NCBI GenBank assembly: GCA_009617715.1
Contig: VTFK01000153.1
Coordinates: 1,178,001 to 1,242,000, forward strand
Direction: 5' to 3'
Length of the DNA: 64,000 bases
Source of the DNA: Plectrocnemia conspersa
Lineage: Eukaryota; Arthropoda; Insecta; Trichoptera; Polycentropodidae
Both the position numbers and the translations under genes were made by a program. Below are positions 1-11,910 of the stretch, piece after piece; the stretch's first letter is position 1, and every line of letters begins with the position of its first letter. Below the pieces are notes generated by a model that saw only the letters and a list, made by a program, of their open reading frames with translations, searched no databases and was not told the origin of the DNA.

Positions 1-960
1 TCGATAAGGATAAACTAGACAATAGTGGGAGCGCACAAAAGCCCTCGTTACGTCTAGAACTAAAGGGTTTCCCCATAAATAACACGCAAGGATTCTCCGG
101 TGCATTGAATGAATGTTTCTTTGTTACGAAACGGTCACGGAAAACAATATATCACCGGAAGACAAATAACACCGTAAGGTAACAATATTCCCGTTGCACA
201 ATTCGACCTTGGAGATTTCCATCAAGCAAACGTCACTTTCTAAAGATTGGCTGGATGATCGCTGCATGATTGTAATTGATCAGCAAGCTTTGCAGGTCTG
301 AATACATAAGGCTGGTCTCCAGGGAGGACCTAGCAGACAGCGGCAGACACTCGAAGAGACTAGCAGACGCCCGTCCACCCGCGGACAACATACGGTCATG
401 GACGCTCACATCCTGAGAGGGACTCCACCATACGAGCACCACAGCAGAGCGGGACTAGACTGTCGCTGTCACGCAAATCAGAACTCTGAGAATCTCCCAC
501 TGATATCATCCCTCCGCCAGCTTCTCCACCACCGCTCGAAGAATAATGATTTCGTCCATCATAGTCTGTCGCAATATGTAATACAATTTAATAAAATTCT
601 CGCTAGTTTCCATCTGCGGGTTACTGACAGCGAAGTCACACCCCTTAGGGTGATGTCAAAACTAATAAACGTAAATGAGATGAAAATAAGAAAATGCACG
701 ATACGCAAGCCTTCACATCTTAAAAAGCTAAGTAATGTGTATTTCATCTTCAGAACGGGGCTGATAAATGACATCGAAATAAACGCTTTTGTGGCGCCTA
801 AGCCAATATTTTCAAGTGAGACACAGCACGTTTTTGATACCCGAACAGATCAATTTTCACGTTTAAGCGGCGTTTCTTCTTTATTGGAACTCGTAACGAA
901 TGCAGTGTCGAATATATTGCTCACCGTTTGCTATTAAACAATGACATACAGATACCTGCA
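1..960. other. Mixed-complexity segment, no recognised gene
   Basis: The first 950 bases are richer in G+C than the following DNA. They contain an open frame at 398-937 (+, 179 codons) and shorter overlapping frames on the other strand at 233-442 and 559-774. I recognise no domain in any of them. The plus-strand frame has no clear compositional bias, signal peptide or membrane segment. The complexity of 250-650 suggests an old transposon fragment or an exon edge rather than plain intergenic DNA, but I cannot assign it. Confidence 0.3.
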
Positions 961-3900
961 TATTTTTAGGTTATTTAAAGTGCTTATTTTTCTCAAAATA
1001 AATAAATAAAACATGCGACCGAGACCTCAACCGGAGGTCAACGATTACATTATATACATTTCCATATGTTACCATGTCTCGAATCGAATCAATGGAAAGA
1101 ATTTATGCAAAGACACGAACGCCTTTGGGGCAACTAGCAGCTGGAGATGTGCCTACGATTTATTTGCATTCAAATCGTTTTGAGATCAATAGAACTGCAA
1201 TTCAAGGAGACCTTGAATGCTGTACTGAAAGGAGCAGTGTATGATGACAAGTCAACCGCATCGCAACGCTAATAATGTTATTATTACATAATCAAGGACA
1301 GAACGTACCTTTAATAGTTATTACCTTAGTGTTTCTATAGATTAAAATCAATATTTAAACAACGTCACATTGTCGGGGCAATGTTTGAATTGTACTAAAA
1401 AGTGTCGATAAAAAATTTAGTGCCCATTGTAGAATTACGATTTTGGAATATCATTATTACAACACGCATATGAAATACTGTTTGTTTCTTCTAAATTAGA
1501 CATATAACTAAAATACATTTGTACTATAGTTGTATAAATTTTAATAAAATCTAGGAATTCTAGAGTGTGGTATTTTTACATGATCATTCAAGAGTCTAAA
1601 ATAAAAATTAAACATGACTAAAGTTTGTTTATGTTATTAAAATATAAAAGGCATAATCTTAGATATGTATTTTTCACTAAAATTTATGTTACTGTCAGTA
1701 AACCCTTTTTGTAGCACATTCATTATATAGAATATAACAGGTGTTGTCATAATATTTAGAAGACTATTAATATCTGTGAGTATCAATGCTGAAATGGAAT
1801 ATTTCTTATGTCATATTTAATTAAATGTATACTCATGTATCAAATACGATGACATACTAGAATCGACAGGTTTACCGGCTGCCGTTTCTCGTTTATTTAA
1901 CAATTGAAACATCCATGTATCTTGTGGCGTTGATATCTTCAACGACCGGTTATGTATACCATACACACAAACCACACTCAAAAGTACCTATGATGATTTC
2001 TACTTTTTCCTATAAATACGTTTTTTATGTATAAAATATTAACTTTTACTTCAAACTATTCCTCACTTTCTCTTAAAATTTATGTACAATCTGTGATTAG
2101 TAAACACTGGATAATATGCGGGTGATCTATGTGAATTACGTAAATTATAAAAGTATCTAACGATTTAGTCATTATAGTTATTATATTAAATACAAGACCA
2201 TGATTAACACACCTGGTGTATAATAAAACTTTTTTCACATGTATTGAGGGGAGTGACTCAAGTGCCTCGATAAATTAATTAGCTATAGTGGTTTCCTTTG
2301 GGTACAATATAATGCGACCATTACTGAAAGACGGCAATTTAGCAGTGGAATATAAATATTGGATCTAAAATTTCGTATAAAATTCACATTTTACTAAATT
2401 GGGCCAAAACAATCCGGCAAATAAATATGTCGAGAATATTTATCAATGTTTAAAATTTCGGCAAAGAGTCAGAACAAAGTTGTATACTATGAATGAAATC
2501 TAGTGACAGTATAAACTCTTCGGATATTGATATATTTATTTAAAAATCAAAATCTTCAGCACAAAAAATAGAATAGGTAATGTTGGTAATGATGTAATTC
2601 TATGGAATACGGGTCCGAAGGATGCTGAGTAATTGTTGGTGGAGATGCAACACATTCCTTCGTATTTGTTACCGACCGTCACATTTTTCTAGTCATCCCG
2701 ATTATTTTTGCAAGGGCTTTGACTATTAATGGATATTCGCTGAATTTGTATAACGCCAACGAGAAACATCTTGGTTCTTAGAAAGTCCAAAGGACACAAA
2801 CAAGACAATAGTGTTATAAGCTTTTAGCAAGTCCACTTTTGCTTAATTTCGTAGCATTGTTTCGAGTGGTTCTGACAGCTTGATCGTTTTGCATGTGATT
2901 TTATACTAATTGAAAATTGTTTCAAGAGTACAAAAAATGTTATTTTTTATAGGTGGCCAGACTTTTACATCCTGAGGCGACTTGCTATTGAAATTATTGA
3001 TGTTGGTCTACCAGTGGAGAAATCACCAGATATACGTATCTAATGTTGCTTCATACAAATATGATTATTAAATCCTATTCAAGTTTATGTGATGGTTCAA
3101 ACCCGAGGCTTTTAATTGCATTTTTCAGATTTCAACAAATATTTTGTTTAGACAAACGTTTTAGCACGAGATATGATCTATTGTGTATCATATTAAAATG
3201 AAAATAACTTTACATTCGACTGACCGATTGCGATCACCAATGTTCGATTTCTTATAAGTCGGTGGAAAAAATAGGTAAAACGATTATTTATTCACACAAC
3301 ATTTTGAGGTTATGTCCGAATGTACATATTGTTGCATTAAAATTAATTTTCGCTATTGAATTCTTGAAGATTAAGGGCTTCTCATACCGTAATAAAAACA
3401 TTTATTAACTGGACAACATGTGAAGAATAAATATTATGTATTAAGAAGAATAAATATTAAGAAGAATAAATATTATGTAAACTGGGACAGCTAATAAAAA
3501 AAGGTTATTTCAGAAAATTTTACATTTTGAGGTTGGAACGCAAAATATTGAGAGCTAAAAAAAAGGTTGTTACGATATTTTTTTTTAAAAAAAAAGCTCT
3601 TCATATTTTTTTTTGTTCATTTTGGGATACTGAGTTGTGCTAGGTTGTATGACTGTGTGTAACCGGAACATATGGTGTGAAACCGGGACGTATAGTAATC
3701 TTAGTAAGAGTTCATCTGCAATTCCATGCTAATTGTAATTAGCATTCGATTACATAACCTTCTCCAAGTTGTATAATAGTTTAGTGTCAGCTTAATTATA
3801 TTAGAAAAAATAACCATGTATACTTATAAGCTATGTAATAATTGGATAATAGATTAGCCGGGGTCGTCTAATCGGCCTAATGGACAAACGTCCCCGGCAA

Positions 3901-4215
3901 GTCGGTGTTAATTAAACCCGTTAATAAATTGTTAATTTCCAGGACGACAAACGAATTGTTTGGTTGACGAACGCGATTTAGCGCTCATTTAGCGCTCGTT
4001 TAGCGTCAGACTAAATTGGGCCATGTTGTGTACAGCCCTGCAGAATATTACACAATATTTACTGATCGGTAAGGGGAGGACAAAAGTACCTTTATGCCTT
4101 TACAAAAACGATTACTTTGCAGTAATGCAGAGGAAATACATTTCTTGAACCTTTTCCATGCTTGTGACATGATATTATATGCTATGCGAAAAACGTGACT
4201 AGAATACTATAAGAT
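961..4215. other. AT-rich intergenic or intronic DNA
   Basis: No open frame over 60 codons and no recognised element. There is a small imperfect tandem repeat of GAAGAATAAATATT units at about 3422-3479. A short reiteration of TTTAGCGCTC-like units lies at about 3976-4006. Confidence 0.6.
3422..3479. repeat. Short imperfect tandem repeat (GAAGAATAAATATT)
   Basis: The unit GAAGAATAAATATT occurs three times in a row. The first and third copies are followed by ATGTA. This is a local slippage or duplication product of no evident function. Confidence 0.7.
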
Positions 4216-4223
4216 ATTTTATG

Positions 4224-4901
4224 CAGGGCTGAGGAGTAAGTACGAAAAATCCCGATTAATTCCATCCTTTTTTTGTCCGAATCCTCTATGTGTAGATTAA
4301 TTAAATAAAATTTATTAAAAAAATGAATTACGCACAACTCACACAAAAAACGTTAACAAAACAAAACAAAATTAATTTCGTAAAATTTCGATCAATTAAC
4401 TCGCAATTTTTATTTTTTGTCTAAAATAGTATTTTCAACATTGGATTAAGACGTATTCACTGTATTTCTCTATATATTTTATTATGACATGATTACATGG
4501 AAGTAATAGACAATTAATAATGGATTTATTGAATTAGTACAGAAAAAAATAATGTTAAAGAAAAGCTTTATATTAATTCCGCGTCTTAGTAAGGTTTCAA
4601 TAGAAATACTACTTATTGAAGAAAAATTTATATTGCAAATTCCAAAAGAGAAACTTTAAATCCAACCCTGATCAAAATGTTTATCGGGGCACGATTTTGT
4701 CTTAATTAAGCACAGGTATTCAAAGGGGCAACTATTATATTTAAACTCTTAGAGTTCAAAATTTATTCATTAACTAACGTGTATGGCTATTTAATTGTTA
4801 TTGGGACTATAACAAGGTTTTTTTTCATTAAAAAACTTTGATTAGGTTTTGGAAATCTGATTGTGATCAAAAATGCTTCCGGCTCCGATTTCGCAGCCCT
4901 G
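4224..4901. mobile_element. Non-autonomous hAT-type transposon with 8-bp target duplication
   Basis: The left end begins CAGGGCTGAGGAGT and the right end finishes with CAGCCCTG; read in reverse, the right end begins CAGGGCTGCGAAATCGGAGC. The element is flanked on both sides by the same 8 bases, ATTTTATG (4216-4223 and 4902-4909). A terminal CAGGGCTG and an 8-bp duplication are hallmarks of the hAT superfamily. The 678-base interior is AT-rich and has no transposase frame, so any movement must have relied on another element. Confidence 0.88.
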
Positions 4902-4917
4902 ATTTTATGTTATAATC

Positions 4918-4990
4918 CAGTGACGTAACTAGAGATTACCTTCCCTCGGGGAAAGTAGGTAAATTGGGTATATAACCCCTCCAAAAATGA
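4918..4990. mobile_element. Possible second hAT-like terminus
   Basis: CAGTGACGTAACTAGAG starts just right of the previous element. It resembles the CAGTGGCGTAGCTA end of the hAT MITE at 48738. No matching opposite end was found nearby, so this is at most a truncated copy. Confidence 0.3.
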
Positions 4991-5408
4991 TATTATTTTA
5001 CGTTGAACATATACATATGTACATATGTATATGGTAATATATCATTTATTGTAATAAAAAAATAAATATTATTTTTCACTTTTATGTATTAATATGTAGC
5101 GCTTTTAATCTAATTAAGGTGTTATGGCCAAAATGTATAACTAACGATCGAATAATTTAGATTACAGCCATATGTCAAAAAATATTACGCCATGAAAAAC
5201 AAAGCGTGGGTCGCAGATTTGTTGCGGCCGCCTTTATGACGTCCGGGATAATTAATCCGTGTTTCATGTGTGCAACCTGGGCAGCCTACGCAGTTTTTCG
5301 TAATATAAATTCAGCTTCTAGCTAAATAAAAACACAAAAAGGCAAAAGACGCGCAACCCCAAACAATACAGTGCGCAGGGTGTGCATTCGGTGGGAGGGT
5401 TCACTCAC

Positions 5409-5960
5409 CTTTTGACAGGACGAGCAACAGAGAAAATGGCAAACAGATTCGCCCCCCGCGTTTTTTACAACGATTTATTTAAGACATTTTGGGCTCGATT
5501 CTGTTCTGCGACGCGCACAAATCACAATTAATTATATTATTATTATTGTTCATGTTTTTATTTATTTTTTATTGAAAGCAACACATGGCGCGCGTATTTT
5601 CGGTTTCGGTCGATTGTCTATGATTTTTTCGTTTCGATTGTTTACAGTCGTCGTTCGAACGTCAAACGTTCGGTTCGATTCGGATGATGGGAAATTGTAA
5701 ATATAAGAAATTATGCGCGAACGTCCGTCCGGCCGCCGCGTCGGCCTCTCGAAGCCGTTTGCCGCTTGCCGCCTTTTACTTCCGAACATTGGCGCGCAAA
5801 CGATGGCACGCGAGCCTGCACGCGCCAACGCAGTCGCTCTCAACATTTCATCGATTCGTTTTTCATACATGCGAATCCCACTCGCGCTATCCTGAGATAT
5901 AAACAAACAAATAATAACTAAAGCATTTTTAATTACGACAGTACACGCAATTTGTGATGT
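5409..5960 (-). promoter_or_regulatory. Candidate promoter and noncoding first exon ending in a strong splice donor
   Basis: The interval is clearly richer in CpG than its surroundings. On the minus strand, CTGTCAAAAG is followed directly by GTGAGTGAAC (donor at 5408-5403), a near-consensus 5' splice site. No long frame reaches the donor: the last ATG before it is followed at once by a stop. If this is a real exon it would be 5' UTR of a gene whose coding exons lie at lower coordinates, mostly outside the window. The minus-strand frame at 5562-5987 (141 codons) crosses this block but has no recognisable domain. An enhancer-like CpG block with a chance donor is the alternative. Confidence 0.35.
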
Positions 5961-5989
5961 TATGGCCAAATTAAAAAAAATAATCAAAA

Positions 5990-8900
5990 TAATATTTGCT
6001 ATACTTGACAGTTATGAATGTATTAAGATGGAAATTTTGTCGAATTATGACCAAATTATGAATAAGTGTTGCCAGATGTATAGATTTTTGCGAACATGTC
6101 CTGTTTTTTCAGAGCATCCGGTATGTAAATACTCGGTACTTTGACGAAAATACATTATTACTTGTAACATTGAAAAAACATAATTAAATCAATAATAAAT
6201 ATTGGCCATGATTACTGGTTGAAATTCGTTCAACTGCCGCTGAAACTCATCCCTAACTCTTTTATGACGTTTTAAACAGGCAAACTTTGGCAATATTTGA
6301 AGCTGGAAGAAAGTAATATATTATCACTGAAATACTCTTTCAATAAATTTAAGAAAAATCTGTTTAATATGTGTTTAGCGGTCGATTAGTCGGAACTATT
6401 ATTTTTGAAACGGTTACCGAAATATTAGGTTACGGAAACTTCGTTTGGTGTCGAAAAGAACAGGCGCGAGTGTCGTTAAAACAACAAACTCATTTTCAAC
6501 CTTAACGAAATAAAGGGGTGTTATAAATGTATTATTAACTAATTTCAAAGTAAAAAGCTTTGAAAATATTTTTCTAACTATACTTTACGAATATCTTTAA
6601 TTTATAAAAAAATAAGCAATACTGATTATATCAACGTTAAAGAAAGTCGGATGGCTTCTAGCCAAAATCCAAGAGCTACATGTTCGTTTACTTTTGAACA
6701 ATGGCTATCAATATAAATAAAAAATCATAATTTACTATTTTTAGACCTCCTGCGTTGAGGCATGCGGAAGTGTGCCAAAACGCACGTGCTATTATTTCCG
6801 TTCATCTCTGTGGCAGGAACACGATAGATGCGCTGACTCATACCCATGTAAATAACGAAGGAGGGTGATGCGGAACGCTAAGCCTCGGAATTGGCTTTTG
6901 GATTAGAGTAAAATAGAATCGAAAGTGCGACACTCGCGAAGGGGAAAAAAAAACGCCAGCTATGTATCTAAGAAAATGTACGTGTAACCTAATGCGATGT
7001 AAGCTGAAACATAAGACAGAAGTTAAGAGGTTTTAATGGTTAGAACGGTGCCCATTTAATTAAATAATCGATCATGATCTGTTTTTTACTGTCTTCAAAC
7101 AATACTCACTAAACTTTTGCTAACTTGATAAATAATTGTATATGTTGAGTCATACAATAGAAGTATTTACATGTAACATAGAGGAAGTATGGGTTATCAA
7201 TGTTATCATTAACAAACTAAGGTCGAGTATATTATGTGTGATTCATATAAAAATAAACAAACGAAATATAATTAGAATATGAGATAATTACGTTCTACAA
7301 AAATATTTTATAAAGTAATAAACCAACATTTGAAAACAAGTGAAGACAATTTGTAAAATGTGATTTTGATTAGTTTGTATTTGATTATCCGTTTCAACTG
7401 TGAAGACAACTACCATGTAAATAACAACAAACAGCTATTTAATATGTTAATATTCATAAAATATTTTTTGAATGCTATTTTTATAGCTTATTCGGGTGAA
7501 TTGAGCATATTATATATACTTTTAAGAATAAGGTTTATTTTGAAAGTCAATACTACTTTTAATATATAGTCGATTAATTAATGCTCAGTCACCTTTGGAA
7601 TGAACAGAAAGTAAAGCTAGTATTTAAATATATTATATAGAATATAAGATAATGAGAGGAAAAAAAGTATGAATATAAGTTAATACACACATAATTTTAT
7701 GTCATAAAAAAACAATGAACAGTACCAAAACTATTCATTTTAATTTAAAAAATAATTGTGTTTTTAACTTTAATCGATACAAGGTTTAATTTTAACCTGC
7801 AGCAGAAAAGACAGCACGGTATGTGCAAAAATTTAAATTACTTGAATATAAATATAAATTAAAAAATAAAATTAATAAATATAAATTACTTGAGACTATT
7901 CGTTTTGCTATAAAAAGATTAAAAATAGTGAATACTGACCATTGAGAGTCCACAGCTGCAATACATTTACTCAGATATATGAGTAATTTCTGGAATTTCA
8001 GCTACGTCAAAGTGTTTTTCAACTTCAATATTTTGTTTGACGGCTATTAGTTGTTATGGCCATGGTAGTTATAAATAACATAAAGCGAAATTCCCAAAAC
8101 TAAAAATAACATAATTGGGCTTTAGATAATGAAGCGAGTACATCAAAAAAAAAAATAGTCACTTGCGTTGTTGTAATAAACAAAACCATAGAAATGATAC
8201 ACACATGTGTTTTAAATGAAAATTTCAAAATATTTCATTACAAATATGAACGAATACTTGAACAAATATTAAAATGCCGAATAGAATGCTAGCCTGTCAT
8301 AGCGACCATACCGAAACTAATTTATATTATTATTACAAATGTACATACATACGTTACAGTAGTATGTATTAGAATGTTATTTTTGTAAAAATAAATTATA
8401 TAAAATTTATTCTTTATTCATAAATCAATATTCAATCAAAATAGAACTAATCATTTAGTTTTAAAACTTAACATTTAATATATGAAACAGACTCATTTAT
8501 AATTCCTGACAGTTAACAAATGACCATTAGACTATCAACAATTTAATTAAATTACTGACCCAGTAAATAGATGTCTTGAGTTCTTAGAAGATATTCTCAC
8601 TGCACAATCGCAAAAAGTATATTCAAATAAAAATTGCTCTGCACGACTAAATACGATTCTGCACCCTTTTAAAAAAGTAAGATATGAATAAAAATAATAA
8701 ACATTTGAAAATTTATAAATAAAACATTTTTTTTATTTGTTTATTTTTAAATCTTCCGTTGTAACCTCACAGGCGTATGCGGGACAACGGGGTAAATCTG
8801 TACCAACTGGGTAAGTCAGTCATATATAATGAATACATACCTACAAGTATTATATTAACCACGAGACTGAAAGTCTGGGAATCGGTGACATCTAAATATT

Positions 8901-9046
8901 TTTTTTATAAATTATTATGTGTAATATAATTTATAATCAATATGTGCCACTAAAGCAGCGTCCGGTTTTTTCAATAATAGTGCATTTTTTTATAAATAAA
9001 AATTCAAATGCTGTTGCTAGGGGGGTCGAACCCATAATTACGAGTC
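5990..9046. other. AT-rich DNA, nothing recognised
   Basis: Low-complexity AT-rich sequence without coding frames of note. A higher-complexity patch lies at about 6740-6960. I found no paired terminal repeats here. Confidence 0.6.
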
Positions 9047-9049
9047 TAA

Positions 9050-9585
9050 GGCCGGTTTCACACGTGCCAGGTGGATTTGCCCGGCACCGGGCCGGCGCCG
9101 TGTAGTGGGGATGGTGTTGTATGGGCTAGTACCTATCATTTCAGACGTGCCGGACAAATCTACCCGGCGCCGGCCCGACGCTGACTGCCGGGTTGTCGCC
9201 GGCCGCGCTCACTAAATAAGTGTGGTGGGGGTAAAACTCAAACATGAACCGGGCCGTTGACAGTGATTGTGGTATCTTGTAATAAAATATAATATATATT
9301 CCTCGTGTTTAGGCAATAGCGGAAGAAATAGACCTCGAAATTTTAATTATATTAATGTAATCTCTTTTAATTATCTTAGTAGAATACATACAAAAATAAC
9401 GCGAAATGTGTGGAAGGACTTAGCGAAGCCGTTAATCCTAAATTACTGGCACCAGTTGACGGGGTATAGGTCGGGTTGGGAAGAAACCGGCCAGAAACCG
9501 GCCAGAGACCGGCTACGTGTGAAAGCTTTGTAAACGGCGCCGGCACGGTGCCGGGTGAATCCATCCGGCACGTGTGAAACCGGCC
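9050..9585. mobile_element. PIF/Harbinger-like MITE with ~52-bp terminal inverted repeats
   Basis: The left end starts GGCCGGTTTCACACGTGCC. The reverse complement of the right end starts with the same 19 bases. The similarity continues to about 52 bp on each side (9050-9101 and 9534-9585) with only a handful of mismatches, through a GC-rich CCGGCACC..GCCGGCGCCG section. Both sides carry TAA (9047-9049, 9586-9588). A 3-bp TAA/TTA duplication with a GGCC-type end fits the PIF/Harbinger superfamily. The inner sequence repeats the CCGG-rich motif near the left end. No transposase is encoded. Confidence 0.88.
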
Positions 9586-9799
9586 TAAGACGTTACGGAC
9601 TGCGCTTTTCTGTCCTAATTTATTTATTGATTAAACTTTTACATCTAAAAATATATTATTAATGTGAAATAACAATTATATACATATGTAACGTTAAACC
9701 GCTTCTCGTAACGACATAATGAACTGTTTTTTTAGAAGGTGATAGTCGAAGATTAAATTTTTTTTGATTCAAAGCTCTAAAACCCCTTTCTTCTTTCAG

Positions 9800-10010
9800 A
9801 CATAACAGGTGCTAGAGCCAAAACCCAGCAGTGATTGCTCGCTGACGAGGAAAGACGGCAGAGACAACCTTTGCGCTTGGCGTCGGGGCTCTGCCCTTGG
9901 CTTATTGGGCCTCAACAGCTAACCAAGCCAGTTGGGCCCCGTTACGGAAAACTGCAAGCCCCCAGAGGTGTACCTACGGAGAGAAGCCTCCTTAGATAAG
10001 GTGATCAGAT
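9800..10010. other. GC-richer unclassified block
   Basis: A complex segment of about 200 bases, rich in GGGCC and CCAGC words, sits between AT-rich flanks. It has no open frame and no paired repeat that I could find. A decayed transposon fragment is the likeliest origin. Confidence 0.3.
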
Positions 10011-10643
10011 TTTGAAAATATCAAAGAAGGACCCTAAAAATAAAAAAAATCTCTATCTCGAAAATTTTTGTTGAAAGAGAATAAATTTCCCTGGGAAAGC
10101 AATAAAGGTACAAAAAGCAATAAAGTCAACAATTATTTGCATACAAATTTTAACACAAAAGAGCCGCGTCAAAAAGCAACAATCTGCTTCTTTGAATATT
10201 AATGATTATTGTTAAAGTACAACTTAGAAAGTGGGTGCTTTTGAAGGCAATGTTCCGCTACTTTTATTTCTTGTATGCATGTAAAAGGTCTATATGAACT
10301 TATACCTGAAACACATCAAACAAGTAGTTTGGTTCAGATTCGTTATTTGAGGTCGGTTTTTACTTTTTTTATAAATATATTCTTGCTATGATTTTTCCAA
10401 TCGGGTCCCTCAAGGAAAACGAGCCCCGGGAATTTGTCCCTTCTCCCCCCTCCTCTCGGCAGGCCTGCATGTATATTCATAAAAATGTTTTTGCAAATCA
10501 AAACATCTTAATTGCTACTTCTTCGGCAAACCCTCTATGAGATCCCAAATACAATAGTACTTATTATATTATTCGCACTGCGGGGCTAAATACTTTATCG
10601 TCCATGAATGTCAAAAATAACAAAGTTTTATGTCAATGTGTAA

Positions 10644-10819
10644 TGCTTCCTCCACACTCTCTGGAAGTAGGCCATGGTTGGGCAAGGACGGAAAATATAA
10701 TGTGTTAATTCGGGGCTACTTCGGTCGAGCTCGGGTCTGCCCGCTCTAATGTCTCGGCGACCTCGACCATATTCGGTAGACCTTTGGTTCGGTAACTTCC
10801 AGAGAGTGTAGAGGAAGCA
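10644..10819. mobile_element. Short MITE with 25-bp inverted repeats and TAA duplication
   Basis: The left end TGCTTCCTCCACACTCTCTG is matched in reverse complement by the right end, with one difference in the first 25 bases (ending ..CTGGAAGT). TAA lies on both sides (10641-10643 and 10820-10822). The 176-base element has no coding capacity. The duplication length suggests PIF/Harbinger-type integration. Confidence 0.8.
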
Positions 10820-11196
10820 TAAGAATTACATTTATATAGTATGTATTATACTGTAGATATTTTATACTACACGCTACATGCGTATATGTTATGTACTGCA
10901 TTTTTAATTTTAATAAGTGCAGACAAATCATTTTCTACAGATATAGAAATATTAAAAATGTAACATTATAAACAAAAAGATAAGCTAGTCTGTAAACATA
11001 TGTAATGTAATTGTTATTAGAGCTATAGAAGCTCACAAAATATATCTATATGATTAGTATAATTTTAGAAATTGAAAAAAATTAGCTAATTGCCTTAAAC
11101 GAGAATAAAACAGAAGACTTTTGGTGATTCAACCAGATTTAAACACCCAGGAAAGGGGCGTGATGATGGCTGTTTGGCGAAAATGCATCACAGTTA

Positions 11197-11338
11197 AGGG
11201 TGGGCGTTCAGTGGGTCGATGGGGTAGACATAGTAGACCGCGCGCCGCCAGACCACCTGTAGGCAAGGCCTATCGAGCCGATTTTCCGATTTGCGCATGC
11301 GCCATATCCACCCACCCCTAACTGAACAGGCCCACCCT
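11197..11338. mobile_element. 142-base MITE with AGGGTGGGC ends and TA duplication
   Basis: The left end is AGGGTGGGCGTTCAGT. The right end in reverse is AGGGTGGGCCTGTTCAGT, the same with two extra bases. A TA dinucleotide flanks each end (11195-11196, 11339-11340), as in Tc1/mariner-type insertions. The interior is GC-rich and noncoding; the short open frame over it is incidental. Confidence 0.7.
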
Positions 11339-11819
11339 TATGTGCGTATGTATGAACGTCAACACAAAGGAGCTTGGGTTGATTTTCAAACAGCCTCGCC
11401 CAATCCGATTCTTATAATATCTTAACAGGTGCTCCGACCGAATGCATCTATGTATATTATATTCTATACACAGCACTTGAAGTCCGGATATTAGACGATC
11501 AACCCCGGTTTCCTGGTCAAACCCACTTGCGATTCTCAAAGCAATGTGCAATTGGTTAATATTTTTTGTCAATTGTTTAACGTGCCAATTTCGTCTTATG
11601 GTTATGTCACGGTCCATTAAAGGAGCGCAACCGTTTCGCTGCCAATCAGCATAATAAGCGTCGTCAAACAGACGAGATTGAAAATTTATTCCCACTAAGA
11701 TTTGTGGCCGTTTCCGTCTTGGTCAACTCTCGAGAACTCCACACACTAGCATATATCTACAAAGAGGTAATGACACGTGAGATGTTTTCTATGTTATTCC
11801 ACTAATTCAAAGTAGGCGT

Positions 11820-11910
11820 TCGTGTAGAACAAATTAATGGTCTAGCATCCTTTGGGTCACGGGTTCAATCTTCCAGAGTGTCATGCTAATGTGTAAAGAC
11901 TGTTCAGTGT
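11820..11910 (+). repeat. Possible tRNA-derived SINE remnant
   Basis: GGGTCACGGGTTCAATCTTCC resembles a pol III B box in its GGTTCAATC core, about 35 bases downstream of TAGAACAAATTAATGG, which weakly resembles an A box. No complete cloverleaf can be drawn, so it is not a functional tRNA gene. Confidence 0.25.

Noticed and set aside
398..937. 179-codon plus-strand frame
   Set aside because: No domain, no splice or promoter context, and overlapping frames on the other strand; kept only as an unassigned segment.
5562..5987. 141-codon minus-strand frame in the CpG-rich block
   Set aside because: The sequence has no recognisable domain, and a GC-richer block in AT-rich DNA readily yields chance frames; a 5' UTR exon explains the region better.
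11318..11695. 125-codon minus-strand frame
   Set aside because: It partly overlaps the MITE at 11197-11338 and shows no domain or supporting signals.
11820..11910. tRNA gene
   Set aside because: A B-box-like word is present but no cloverleaf or proper A box can be drawn; at most a SINE remnant.
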